From NCBI RefSeq assembly GCF_951805225.1, contig NZ_OX638201.1, positions 3,224,001 to 3,288,000 on the forward strand: a stretch of 64,000 bases of DNA. Direction: 5' to 3'. The position numbers and the translations under genes were made by a program. Numbering within the stretch: position 1 is the first letter of the stretch; every line of letters begins with the position of its first letter. The notes below the pieces were generated by a model. It was not told where the DNA came from. It was given only the letters and a program-made list of their open reading frames with translations, and did not search any database. This document shows positions 16,708-25,225 of the stretch, in pieces. Source of the stretch: an uncultured Flavobacterium sp. GTDB lineage: Bacteria > Bacteroidota > Bacteroidia > Flavobacteriales > Flavobacteriaceae.

Positions 16708-17037
16708 TTACTCCCATTTTTGTTTTTTCTCTTTTTTCTCTAAGATGCTTTTCAGCTTACGCTCTTCCCATTCTTCTCCAAAAATTTTAAAAGAAGCAAA
16801 TATATCAACTGCAGATACCAGAAATGCAGTGCTCCAAACTATCATTACCAAACTATTTAAATATCGAACTGGAAATACATTCAACGGAAGTCCGAAATAG
16901 TTTTTTAAAGTAAATAAAATCAATCCAATACTATAGAAAAAAGCATGAATGTAAAATGATTTCAGTTTAACAACTTTTCTGCTTGCTATTTGTCGCAGTT
17001 CATTTTTTTCCGGGTCATTATCAAAATCTCTTTCCAT
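16708..17037 (-). CDS. 2TM-domain protein (subtype C, copy 2)
   Basis: 109 residues from ATG 17037 (TAA-N2-ATG junction). It has ASRKVVKLKSFYIHAFFY entering membrane segment 1, LKNYFGLPLNVFPVRYLNS between the segments, and the tail FGEEWEERKLKSILEKK. It is nearly a copy of the protein at 17351-17680, and the DNA encoding the tail is almost identical in both. The C-B gene pair was therefore probably duplicated as a unit. Confidence 0.85.
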   Translation of the reverse strand: MERDFDNDPEKNELRQIASRKVVKLKSFYIHAFFYSIGLILFTLKNYFGLPLNVFPVRYLNSLVMIVWSTAFLVSAVDIFASFKIFGEEWEERKLKSILEKKEKKQKWE

Positions 17038-17039
17038 AA

Positions 17040-17348
17040 TTATTTCCAAATTTGTTTTTGACTTTCTATCTCTTTATCCATGATTTCTTTTATTTTTTGT
17101 TGTTCCCATTCTTTATTAAAAAACGGAAAACAATCAAAAGCTTTCAATCCGTGTAAAGCAACTCCAACTCCCCAACCCAACAAAGAATACCAAAAATATA
17201 AGTAACCTGGCGAAGTCATTAAATTCACAACAATTACAATTGGATTACAGAGAAGATAAACCGCTAAATGCTGGTAAAACTTTTTAATTTCTTCGACCTT
17301 TTTTTGAGCCTGATAATAGCGTTCTGTATCTGAATAATTTGTTTTCAT
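17040..17348 (-). CDS. 2TM-domain protein (subtype B, copy 1)
   Basis: 102 residues from ATG 17348, two bases after the previous stop. YYQAQKKVEEIKKFYQHL leads into membrane segment 1; LLGWGVGVALHGLKAFDCFP follows near segment 2; the tail is WEQQKIKEIMDKE. The GWGxGVxxHxxKxF signature is shared with the C-terminal domain of the kinase, so subtype B is the form fused to it. Confidence 0.85.
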   Translation of the reverse strand: MKTNYSDTERYYQAQKKVEEIKKFYQHLAVYLLCNPIVIVVNLMTSPGYLYFWYSLLGWGVGVALHGLKAFDCFPFFNKEWEQQKIKEIMDKEIESQKQIWK

Positions 17349-17350
17349 GA

Positions 17351-17680
17351 TTAAACCCATTTTTGTTTTTGCTGTTTTTTCTCTAAGATGCTTTTTAACT
17401 TACGCTCTTCCCATTTTTTTCCAAAAATTGTATATGAAACAATTAAATCAATAGCAGAAAACAAAAACACACTAGTCCAGATTATCATTACAACAGAATT
17501 TAAATACTTGACTGGAAAAAAATCAAAGTGAACGCCAAAATATTCTTTCAAAATAAAAACACGAACTCCAATACCATATACAAGCGCATGAAAACAAAAC
17601 AATCTAAGTTTAACGATCTTTTTGTTGAAGATCTGTTGAAACTCAAATTTTCCCTGATCAATATGACAATTAGTTACCAT
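17351..17680 (-). CDS. 2TM-domain protein (subtype C, copy 1)
   Basis: 109 residues. The ATG at 17680 comes two bases after the kinase stop, so the two are coupled. It contains FNKKIVKLRLFCFHALVY entering membrane segment 1, LKEYFGVHFDFFPVKYLNS between the segments and FGKKWEERKLKSILEKK at the end. The gene begins the run of six 2TM genes with subtype order C-B-C-B-A-A. Confidence 0.85.
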   Translation of the reverse strand: MVTNCHIDQGKFEFQQIFNKKIVKLRLFCFHALVYGIGVRVFILKEYFGVHFDFFPVKYLNSVVMIIWTSVFLFSAIDLIVSYTIFGKKWEERKLKSILEKKQQKQKWV

Positions 17681-17682
17681 GA

Positions 17683-19041
17683 TTATTTCCAGCTTTGTTT
17701 GTTATTTTCTCTTTCCAAAATCTCTCTGATTTTTCGTTCTTCCCAATTTGAGCTGTATCCAAAAACTTTAAAAGCATGCATTGCAACTCCAAATCCCCAA
17801 CCTAAAGCTGAAAACCAAAACCACTGAAATCCGGGAGAAAAGGTCAAATTCACGAAGATCAAACAAGGAATCACGCAACAATATGAAATGACATTTGCAT
17901 AAAATCCTTTTAATTCTTCTACTCTTTTTTTAGCTCTGAAATAAGCTTTATTTTCATCTGTATATTCTGCATTATTTTCCATAACCGTAATTTGTTTCGT
18001 TAAAATTGGAATTTTAACTGTAAAAGTTTTTTCATTTTGTTCGATCAAAACTTTTCTATTGGTTACAATTCCGTATCGATTTACAATATTTTGCAATCCA
18101 ACTCCTTGCCTGTCTTGTAGAACTTCTTTTTTCTGAAAATCATTCTGAATTGCCAAATAATCTCCATCAACAAAAATTCGAATATGTAATGGTTTTTGCT
18201 CGCTTACAACATTATGTTTTACCGTATTTTCTAGCAAAAGCTGTAATGATAAAGGAACTACTTTTGCATCGGGATTTATATTTGTTGTTGGCAATTCGTA
18301 AAACAAACTATTCTCAAAACGCATTTTCAACAAATTCATATACGTTTTTGCGAATGACAATTCATCTTCAACAGAAACCAATTCTTTGTCTTTTTGCTCT
18401 AAAACGTAGCGATAAATTTTAGACAAAGAAGTAGTAAATCGTTGTGCATTATCTGGATTTTCTTCGATTAAAGAGCTTAAAACATTCAAGCTATTGAAAA
18501 GAAAATGCGGGTCAATTTGATTTTTTAAACTTTCGAATTTAGCATTTGCCGTTCCTGCGATAATCTTTTGTTGCGTTATTTCAAACTTAGAAGCTTGTTT
18601 CCACTTTACCATAAAACTTCTCGCTTGCATGAAAGTCGAAACTCCTAACGAAAGAATGATATAAAATAGATGTACCCAAAGCATTCTTGCGCCAAAAAAA
18701 ACATCGAGAGTTACATTTTGCAAGACAACAAAAATGAAATAGTTTATTCCTAAAACTACTGGAATTGTGTACAAAACTGTCACCAGGATTCCATAATAAA
18801 CCCTAAGATTTGTTTGCTCGAGCCAATCCCATTTTTTATCTAAGAGCACATTGATGTATCCATTTCCAAAACCAAGTCCAAAAGAATAAAGGCAGCTAAC
18901 AAAAAAAGTAACAAGAACGTTTTTGATCGTTAAATCTTCTCCCAGAAGCGCTATAAATATTATAGCAAAAATCATAGAAATCTTAAACGAAACAATTGTT
19001 CCGCTTTTTAAACTCCCGTATACATATCTATGATCTTTCAT
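17683..19041 (-). CDS. LytS-like histidine kinase with C-terminal 2TM domain
   Basis: 452 residues in three parts. An N-terminal membrane region has four hydrophobic segments (about 14-140). The kinase region has the phospho-accepting His in QIDPHFLFNSLNVLSSLIE (near residue 180) and an ATPase domain with LLLENTVKHNV and GVGLQNIVNRYG. A C-terminal 2TM domain (about 355-452) has YFRAKKRVEELKGFYANV and LGWGFGVAMHAFKVFG. The last part is the same module as the six genes that follow. The LytTR regulator at 14808-15575 is the probable partner. Confidence 0.93.
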   Translation of the reverse strand: MKDHRYVYGSLKSGTIVSFKISMIFAIIFIALLGEDLTIKNVLVTFFVSCLYSFGLGFGNGYINVLLDKKWDWLEQTNLRVYYGILVTVLYTIPVVLGINYFIFVVLQNVTLDVFFGARMLWVHLFYIILSLGVSTFMQARSFMVKWKQASKFEITQQKIIAGTANAKFESLKNQIDPHFLFNSLNVLSSLIEENPDNAQRFTTSLSKIYRYVLEQKDKELVSVEDELSFAKTYMNLLKMRFENSLFYELPTTNINPDAKVVPLSLQLLLENTVKHNVVSEQKPLHIRIFVDGDYLAIQNDFQKKEVLQDRQGVGLQNIVNRYGIVTNRKVLIEQNEKTFTVKIPILTKQITVMENNAEYTDENKAYFRAKKRVEELKGFYANVISYCCVIPCLIFVNLTFSPGFQWFWFSALGWGFGVAMHAFKVFGYSSNWEERKIREILERENNKQSWK

Positions 19042-19064
19042 TTGTTAATCTGCTTTAATTAATT

Positions 19065-19688
19065 TTATTTTTTGCAATTTTTTTGAGTTTCCAAAGCTCT
19101 TTCTAATCCCCATTTTGGAGAAAAAGGTGTTTCTGGTTTAAAAGTAGCAAAAAGTTCAATAGCTTTATCAACTTGCGCACAAAGTGGCTTTGTATCAACA
19201 CCTGACCATTTTGCTCCTCCAATTTGATAATCAGCTTCTCCAAAAACAATTCGTGGATTATTTGGATCTATCGCTTTTCCTTTCGCGTAAGCTTCCATCA
19301 CTTTAGCCGAATATTTCATTCCGTTTGTCATTGGATCTGCAACAACCCAAGCCGTATAAATCAAAGCTTGCATCGCATATAACTCTGCATTATTCTGATC
19401 TTTAATAAATTCAATATCCAAAGCGTCTTGGGCTTTTGTCAATAATAAATCAATTTTTGTTTTATCTTTTTCTGAAAACGCAGTTGTAGTATTTACCAAT
19501 GCAACATAATAATTAGGCAAATAACTTGTTTTTTCTGCCGAAGCAATTCTCTCAAACAATGCCGAAGCTTCTGCATTTTTTCCTTCTTTCCAAAGCCCGA
19601 AAGCTTTTCCCATTCCTTGTTCAAATTGTGTTTGCGCTGAGCTTATTCCTACTACAAATAATGCGATCAAAGTGATGATTTTTTTCAT
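19065..19688 (-). CDS. Secreted helical-repeat (TPR-like) protein
   Basis: 207 residues with a signal peptide (KKIITLIALFVVGISSAQ). The mature part is alpha helical with TPR-like spacing (GLWKEGKNAEASALFERIA, AELYAMQALIYTAWV, EAYAKGKAIDPNNPRI). A role in the periplasm or at the outer membrane is likely. It sits between a DUF2141 gene and the kinase gene on the same strand, 23 bases before the kinase, so it is probably in the same operon. Molecular function is unknown. Confidence 0.75.
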   Translation of the reverse strand: MKKIITLIALFVVGISSAQTQFEQGMGKAFGLWKEGKNAEASALFERIASAEKTSYLPNYYVALVNTTTAFSEKDKTKIDLLLTKAQDALDIEFIKDQNNAELYAMQALIYTAWVVADPMTNGMKYSAKVMEAYAKGKAIDPNNPRIVFGEADYQIGGAKWSGVDTKPLCAQVDKAIELFATFKPETPFSPKWGLERALETQKNCKK

Positions 19689-19727
19689 TTTCTAAGTTAT
19701 TTAAATGGTTAATTTGTTAGTTATTAT

Positions 19728-20135
19728 TTATAATGTTATTTCAATTTTTGAATCTTTATCAATAAGGAATTTAGCATCTTTATAAGAAGGAGGTCCCATA
19801 AATCCTTTAGCGTTGTTTGACGCTGCATAAGCTTCAGAAGGTATTCCCATTGCATTTCTATCTAACTTTCCGTTATTGTTTTCGTCGTGATAAGTTGAAA
19901 TTGCATATTCTCCTGTCGAAAGATTATCAAATGTTACAACTACCTGATTGTTTTTAATTTCAGAAGTAAGACTTTTATAAGTCGTTTTAAGAAATGTTCC
20001 GTCTGAGTTGTACAAACCTACTTTTACAATTCCTGTATCATTTTTTAAACCTGAAACAGTAACAGTTAATTTTACATTTTGAGCAGACAACAAACTGCAG
20101 ATAAATAATGTGATTATTGTAATAATTTTGGTCAT
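19728..20135 (-). CDS. DUF2141 secreted protein
   Basis: 135 residues: signal peptide ending LLSAQ, then a single beta-sandwich-like DUF2141 domain with VTVSGLKNDTGIVKVGLYN, the YAISTYHDENNNGKLD acidic loop and MGIPSEAYAASNNAKG. The acidic loop could bind calcium, though this is inferred. The gene belongs to the minus-strand cluster starting with the TonB receptor. Confidence 0.85.
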   Translation of the reverse strand: MTKIITIITLFICSLLSAQNVKLTVTVSGLKNDTGIVKVGLYNSDGTFLKTTYKSLTSEIKNNQVVVTFDNLSTGEYAISTYHDENNNGKLDRNAMGIPSEAYAASNNAKGFMGPPSYKDAKFLIDKDSKIEITL

Positions 20136-20167
20136 GATTTCTTTTTTTTAAGGTTAGTCTTTTTTAG

Positions 20168-20411
20168 ATTCTAAGGTTTTGAGTTCCTAAGTCTCTAAGC
20201 TTTTTGATTGATGATTAAAACTTCGTTTGTTATTTATACTTCAAAAGTATGTCGGTTTTTACTGTTTTAAAATTAAATGATACTGAGTTGTTGAATTTGA
20301 TGACTGAATTGTTTTTTTGAGGTTCTAAGGTTCTGAGTTGCTAAGGTTCTAAGCTTTTTTTTCTCAATTTCTAAAGTCTTAGCATCTCAGAACCTTAGTA
20401 ACTTAGCAACT
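20168..20411. repeat. GGTTCTGAGTTGCTAAGG-family repeats, one complete hairpin
   Basis: The gap between the TonB receptor and the DUF2141 gene has a single degenerate arm at about 20168-20202 and a full inverted repeat at 20318-20411. The left arm reads gaggttctaaggttctgag and then ttgctaaggttctaag; the right arm is its imperfect complement. The loop is short and T-rich. This is the empty form of the structure that holds the four-helix-bundle gene at 28072. Confidence 0.75.
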
Positions 20412-22575
20412 ATAAATTTTTCAATTGATTCTCATTTTTATTCTGGCTAATCGTCCAGAAGAAACCTACGAAAAAGAATCTATCAGCGGTTGGTGTTACG
20501 GCTTGTCTGTTATAAACTCCGTTTGCATCCGGTAATTTTGCGTAGTCGTATCCGTAGATATTTTTTGTTCCTATTACATTCGAAACAGAGAAATACAAGA
20601 TTTTTTGTGTTGTCAATAAATACGCCCAGTTAAAACTTAAACTATTATATGATTTTGTTTTTCCGCTCATAAACTGAGTTTGGTTTGGATCATTATAAGG
20701 TCTTCCGGTTGTGAAACTGTTGGTGAAACCTATTTGCGATTTCCAATCTGTGATAAAATACTTTGTTACAATTGACAAACTGTGATTTGCAATAAAACTT
20801 GGTGTTGCCATCGTTGGAAAATTCTTGTATTGTCTTTCTGAATCGATATAAGAATACGAGATCCAATATTCTAAGTTTTTATACAAATTGCTGTCTCTCC
20901 AAAATAAATCAAGCCCTTTTGCATATCCTGAACCGTTATTATTGAAAACCGAATTGTATTGAATGTCTTTTGTATCGTATTGAACCAAGTTGCTGTAATT
21001 TTTATAGTAAGCTTCTGCTCTAAAAGTTTGTCCAGGTTTTGTAAACTGATAATTTAGAATATAATGTTGTGCTTTTTCACTTTCAAACTGGTGGTATTTA
21101 GAGTATTTAATATAATCAACAACCGGAGTCTGGCTAAAATCTCCATAAGCAAATGAAAACTGACTTGTTTTTGAAACTTTGTAAGCAATAGAAGCTCTTG
21201 GAGCAACATTGTTTTCGTTTAATAAACTGTTGTTCGAATATCTCAAACCTACTTTCATCGCTAATTTTTTAGAGAATAAAATATCTCCTTCTGTATAAAA
21301 AGCGGCAATATTAGAATCGTAACCGTTTGCAACTTTAATAGCAATATTATCATCGAAATTTTCATTGAATTTTGTGATAAAATAATCAGCTCCAAAAGAT
21401 AATTTAAAGTAGTTCGAAATATTTTTTCTCAACTTCAATTTCAATTGCATTGCATTTTCGTTGCTATCAACATCATTTATATCATACTTGATTTTATTTT
21501 TACTGTAACCGTAACTAACTCCTGATGTAAGTTGCCATCCTGTTCCAAAATCTCCTTTGTAAGACGCATTCAAATAAAAATTATTATTATTTAAATCAGT
21601 TCTGATTGGATTTACAAAATTTACATTTTTCTGATTTAAGTCAAATTTCTCTGAATCGAAAGCAGCATAAAGTTTAAAAATCCCTCTTTCGAAATGATAT
21701 CTGTAAACTGCTTCTCCGCCCAAAGATTGATATGGATTATTCCAATCTACATTTTGCGGAATTGCAGCCTGATAAGGCGCAAGATTAATATAATTGGTAT
21801 TGATACTAAAAGAGCTTTTTTTCCATTTTTGAGTATTCCCAACTCCTAAACCAACGGTCATTAAAGCAATATCTGTTTTGTTTTGGTCCGGTTCGTCTTG
21901 TGTATTCAAAAGCAAAACACTTGATAAAGCTTCTCCATATTCAGCAGAATAACCTCCTGTTGAAAACGCAATTCCACTAAATAAGAAAGGTGAAAATCTA
22001 CTTCTTGTTGGTAAATTATTTGTCGTTGCGCCATAAGGTTGCGCCACACGAAGTCCGTCAACAAAGGTTTGCGTTTCGCTCGCTTCTCCTCCACGAACAA
22101 ATAAACGTCCGTCTTCACCCACAGTTTGTGTTCCTGGCAAAGTTTGTAAAGCTGCAATAATATTTCCGGCAGAACCGGCAGTTGTAACAATGTCTAATGG
22201 TTTTAAAACAGAAACTCTGGCTTTGTCTCCGGATTCTAATGTTCCTGCGGTAATAACTACGGCATCAAGAGCGTTTACATTTTCTCTTAATTTAACAGTT
22301 TGATTTTTGTAATTGGCAACATCAATTTCTGTTTTGAAAGTTTCATAAAGTAAAAAACTAACCACTATTGTTTGATTTCCTGTTGTAGTGGTTTCAAAAG
22401 AAAAATCTCCCGTTTCAGAACTTGTTGCTCCGTCATAAGTCCCGTCCAGATAGATATTTGCTCCCGGAACCGGTTTCCCTTTTTGATCTACAACTTTTCC
22501 AGAAATAACATTCTGAGCAAAAATAAAAGACGTTAAAAGTAAAAAAGTAATTGTAAAAAGTAATTTGGTTTTCAT
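20410..22575 (-). CDS. TonB-dependent outer-membrane receptor
   Basis: 721 residues. Signal peptide, then a carboxypeptidase-D regulatory-like domain (about 22-105, ISGKVVDQKGKPVPGANIYL), a plug domain (AALQTLPGTQTVGEDGRLFV and RGGEASETQTFVDGLRV) and a 22-strand-type barrel ending in an aromatic strand. It imports a ligand across the outer membrane using TonB energy; the ligand is unknown. It is the first gene of the minus-strand cluster leading to the LytS/LytR pair, which may sense the same signal. Confidence 0.93.
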   Translation of the reverse strand: MKTKLLFTITFLLLTSFIFAQNVISGKVVDQKGKPVPGANIYLDGTYDGATSSETGDFSFETTTTGNQTIVVSFLLYETFKTEIDVANYKNQTVKLRENVNALDAVVITAGTLESGDKARVSVLKPLDIVTTAGSAGNIIAALQTLPGTQTVGEDGRLFVRGGEASETQTFVDGLRVAQPYGATTNNLPTRSRFSPFLFSGIAFSTGGYSAEYGEALSSVLLLNTQDEPDQNKTDIALMTVGLGVGNTQKWKKSSFSINTNYINLAPYQAAIPQNVDWNNPYQSLGGEAVYRYHFERGIFKLYAAFDSEKFDLNQKNVNFVNPIRTDLNNNNFYLNASYKGDFGTGWQLTSGVSYGYSKNKIKYDINDVDSNENAMQLKLKLRKNISNYFKLSFGADYFITKFNENFDDNIAIKVANGYDSNIAAFYTEGDILFSKKLAMKVGLRYSNNSLLNENNVAPRASIAYKVSKTSQFSFAYGDFSQTPVVDYIKYSKYHQFESEKAQHYILNYQFTKPGQTFRAEAYYKNYSNLVQYDTKDIQYNSVFNNNGSGYAKGLDLFWRDSNLYKNLEYWISYSYIDSERQYKNFPTMATPSFIANHSLSIVTKYFITDWKSQIGFTNSFTTGRPYNDPNQTQFMSGKTKSYNSLSFNWAYLLTTQKILYFSVSNVIGTKNIYGYDYAKLPDANGVYNRQAVTPTADRFFFVGFFWTISQNKNENQLKNL

Positions 22576-22715
22576 AACATTTGGTTTTGATGAGACAAAT
22601 GTATTTTAACAATCTAAGTTAAAAAATATTAAATAACCCAATTGTAGAATTTCGAGGATGAGTTGTAAAATACTTATTTGTATCTTAGCTAACATGTTTC
22701 TAAAAACTATTAACT

Positions 22716-23174
22716 ATGTCAGAAAGTAAAAGAGTTTCGAATTTATATCAATCCATTTACAATGGAAATCCGTGGCTTGAGGTTACCTTAGCAGATACTT
22801 TAAAAGATGTTACTGCAGCTCAGGCTTATAAAAAAATCAATCCGAATTTAAACACAATTTGGGAAATTGTAAATCATCTCATTCAATGGAGAAGAAACAT
22901 ATTAAGACGCGTTCAGGGAGAAATAATTACAACTCCTGATCATAATTATTTTGTACCAATCTTAGATTCGTCCGAACCAGCTTGGGAACAATCGCTGCAA
23001 AGTCTGGCAAAATCGCAGGAATTATGGAGCGCTTGTTTAAGTGATTTTAATGATGCTGATTTTGAGAAAATAGATCAAAATAATAATCATAATTTTTATG
23101 AAGATATTCATGGAATCATTCAGCATGATGTTTATCATTTAGGACAGATTGTTATTTTGAAGAAGTTACTATAA
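22716..23174 (+). CDS. DinB/DUF1572-family protein
   Basis: 152 residues forming a four-helix DinB-like domain. Potential metal-binding histidines occur in IWEIVNHLIQWRR (near residue 55) and at the C terminus in IIQHDVYHLGQIVILKK. Members include thiol transferases and uncharacterised damage-inducible proteins. No thiol cofactor context is visible here, so the reaction is unknown. It is a single gene divergent from the TonB receptor. Confidence 0.85.
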   Translation: MSESKRVSNLYQSIYNGNPWLEVTLADTLKDVTAAQAYKKINPNLNTIWEIVNHLIQWRRNILRRVQGEIITTPDHNYFVPILDSSEPAWEQSLQSLAKSQELWSACLSDFNDADFEKIDQNNNHNFYEDIHGIIQHDVYHLGQIVILKKLL

Positions 23175-23486
23175 TAGATAAAATTCCACTTTTGCTTAGT
23201 TCTTGTCATTCCGAGGAACGAGGAATCTCCGCAAGTAGCTCGACAAAGATTGGTGACTGTGCTTTTTATGGCACGCGGATGACACTGATTCGCTATCGCG
23301 AAAACGCAAATTTAGACGGATTTTAATCACATTTTTGTCATTTCGACGAAGGAGAAATCACACTAGAAGCTCGACAAAGATTGGGTTTTCGTTATGGAGT
23401 TTCTTACAGAGATTCCTCGTTCCTCGGAATCACAAAAGTGGGAGTTATTTTTAAATAGAAAACATCTTCTTAAAATAAATATAGTT
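23175..23486. repeat. Long inverted repeat of the GTCATTCCGAGGAACGAGG type
   Basis: The 312-base gap has outer arms at 23184-23230 and 23408-23445. attccacttttg at the left outer edge pairs with caaaagtgggagt at the right, and cattccgaggaacgaggaatctc pairs with gagattcctcgttcctcggaat. Between them are a degenerate ctatcgcgaaaacgcaaat segment and an internal gtcatttcgacgaaggagaaat copy at 23337-23358. No gene is seen; the following CDS is extended into it only artificially. Confidence 0.7.
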
Positions 23487-23945
23487 ATGAAAAAATCAAT
23501 ACTATTACTCGCATTTTTATTTATAAATGTCATCGGATTTTCTCAGGAAAAGGAAGTAAAATTCGACGAAAATTTGGCAAAATCATTACACGCTGACGAA
23601 TACGGAATGAAGAAATATGTATTCTGCCTTTTGAAATCCGGAACAAATACTACGGCATCCAAAGAAGAATCCAAAAAATTATTTGAAGGTCATATGACCA
23701 ATATTGGAAAACTAGCCAAAGAAGGAAAACTTGTCGTAGCCGGACCTTTCATGAAAAACGACAGAAATTATAGAGGAATCTATATTTTTAATGTTGAAAC
23801 TATTGAAGAAGCACAAGCATTAGTTGCCACAGATCCTGCAATACAAGCAAAATTACTCGAAGCCGAATTAACGCCTTGGTACGCAACAGCAGCTTTGCAG
23901 GAAACTCTAAAAATTCATGAAAAAATTGCCAAGACTAAAATATAA
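23487..23945 (+). CDS. Secreted YciI-like protein
   Basis: 152 residues starting at ATG 23487, which begins a signal peptide (KKSILLLAFLFINVIGFSQ). The frame is open back to 23394, but that part lies inside the repeat and is rejected. The mature part is a YciI-like ferredoxin-fold domain: KYVFCLLKSG, LFEGHMTNIGKLAKEGKLVVAGPF and a late VETIEEAQALVATDPA. Function unknown. It is followed after 12 bases by the acetyltransferase gene. Confidence 0.85.
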   Translation: MKKSILLLAFLFINVIGFSQEKEVKFDENLAKSLHADEYGMKKYVFCLLKSGTNTTASKEESKKLFEGHMTNIGKLAKEGKLVVAGPFMKNDRNYRGIYIFNVETIEEAQALVATDPAIQAKLLEAELTPWYATAALQETLKIHEKIAKTKI

Positions 23946-23957
23946 ATACCTTTTATA

Positions 23958-24530
23958 ATGACCGAAAAAGAAAAAATGATCTCGGGAGAATATTATGTTG
24001 CAGGAGATCCTGTTTTAGTAAAAGAACGCCGAAAAGCTAAAAATTTATTGCATCGCTTAAATGTTGTCGAATATCGTTTGACAAAAAAAGCAAAAGAAAT
24101 TCTAGCCGAATTAATTCCAAATACTGGTAAGAGTTTTTATATAGAACCTCCGTTTCATTGTGATTATGGTTATAATATTTCTTGTGGCAACAATGTTTAT
24201 TTTAATGTAAATTGTGTTGTTCTGGATTGTGCGCCGGTAAATATTGGGTCAAATGTATTTTTTGCACCAAATGTTCAAATTTATACCGCAACACATCCGC
24301 TTGACGCTGAATTAAGAAAAACACTCGAAAATGCTTTGCCAATTTCTATTGGTGACGATTGCTGGATTGGCGGAAATTCTGTAATTTGCCCAGGCGTAAC
24401 CATAGGAAAAGGCTGTGTTATTGGCGCCGGATCTGTGGTTACAAAAGATATTCCGGACAATTCACTTGCAGTTGGAAATCCAGCGAAAGTAATTCGAAAA
24501 TTAAATCAAGAACCTGAATCAAATTCATAA
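23958..24530 (+). CDS. Maltose/galactoside O-acetyltransferase-like hexapeptide protein
   Basis: 190 residues, the usual Maa/LacA length. The N-terminal Mac domain reads MISGEYYVAGDPVLVKERR. The left-handed beta-helix has hexapeptide repeats, an active-site histidine in YTATHPLD, and the ending IGDDCWIGGNSVICPGVTIG. It transfers acetyl from acetyl-CoA to a sugar hydroxyl; the natural acceptor is uncertain. Its stop overlaps the next gene's ATG by one base. Confidence 0.93.
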   Translation: MTEKEKMISGEYYVAGDPVLVKERRKAKNLLHRLNVVEYRLTKKAKEILAELIPNTGKSFYIEPPFHCDYGYNISCGNNVYFNVNCVVLDCAPVNIGSNVFFAPNVQIYTATHPLDAELRKTLENALPISIGDDCWIGGNSVICPGVTIGKGCVIGAGSVVTKDIPDNSLAVGNPAKVIRKLNQEPESNS

Positions 24531-24919
24531 TGCTTACTTTAAATAAAGTTCACCATATTGCCATTTTATGCTCGGATTATCAAAAATCTAAAACCTTCTA
24601 TACAGAGGTTTTGGGCTTAACAATTATTAGAGAAATATATCGCGAAGAACGTCAATCTTACAAACTTGATTTGGCTTTGAATGGTATTTATGTAGTTGAA
24701 TTATTCTCGTTTCCAAATCCGCCAAAAAGACCTTCAAGACCCGAAGCAGTTGGTTTGCGTCACTTGGCTTTTGAAGTCATTAATTTAGAAGAAACTATCG
24801 CTTTTCTGGATACAAAAAACATCGAATCAGAACCTATAAGAATTGATGAAACGACTGAAAAAAGATTCACTTTTATTGCTGATCCGGATGAATTGCCGAT
24901 TGAGTTTTATGAAAGATAG
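24530..24919 (+). CDS. VOC-superfamily (glyoxalase-like) metalloprotein
   Basis: 129 residues, one vicinal-oxygen-chelate domain. Probable metal ligands are His in VHHIAILCSDY near residue 8, Glu in VVELFSFP, His in GLRHLAFEV, and Glu in LPIEFYE at the end. The pattern is closest to the SMU1112c/YaeR subgroup, whose substrate is not known. It is translationally coupled (TAATG) to the acetyltransferase gene. Confidence 0.9.
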   Translation: MLTLNKVHHIAILCSDYQKSKTFYTEVLGLTIIREIYREERQSYKLDLALNGIYVVELFSFPNPPKRPSRPEAVGLRHLAFEVINLEETIAFLDTKNIESEPIRIDETTEKRFTFIADPDELPIEFYER

Positions 24920-25225
24920 GGAGGAAAGGTTCAGAGTTGCAAAGATTCAAAGGGACAAAGGTTTTCTCATTTTATGTGATTTCTCCCTTCGGTCGAAATG
25001 ACAAAAAAGCCCTTTATAGTATTATTTTAATAAAACTTTGAACCTTTGCACCTCTGAACCTTTGCACCTAAATAACCCCTATCCAAGAAAAAACACACTG
25101 AAAGAATTTTCTTATTTTAATAATTTTAACATAATATAAAGGTAGTTTATTATTAAAAAACAGATTTGATTGCCTAATTTTGTGAAATCGCAAATAAAAA
25201 TCATGCGATTTCAAAATCACTTCTG
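24920..25225. repeat. Nested intergenic repeats upstream of the ClC gene
   Basis: An outer inverted repeat at 24925-24965 and 25032-25069 uses the aaaggttcagagttgcaaag motif and its complement. Inside it, tttctcccttcggtcgaaatgaca (24981-25004) is a lone arm of the GTCATTTCGA family. No coding frame is present. A possible -7 box, TAATTTTG (25175-25182), lies 43 bases before the ClC start. Confidence 0.65.
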
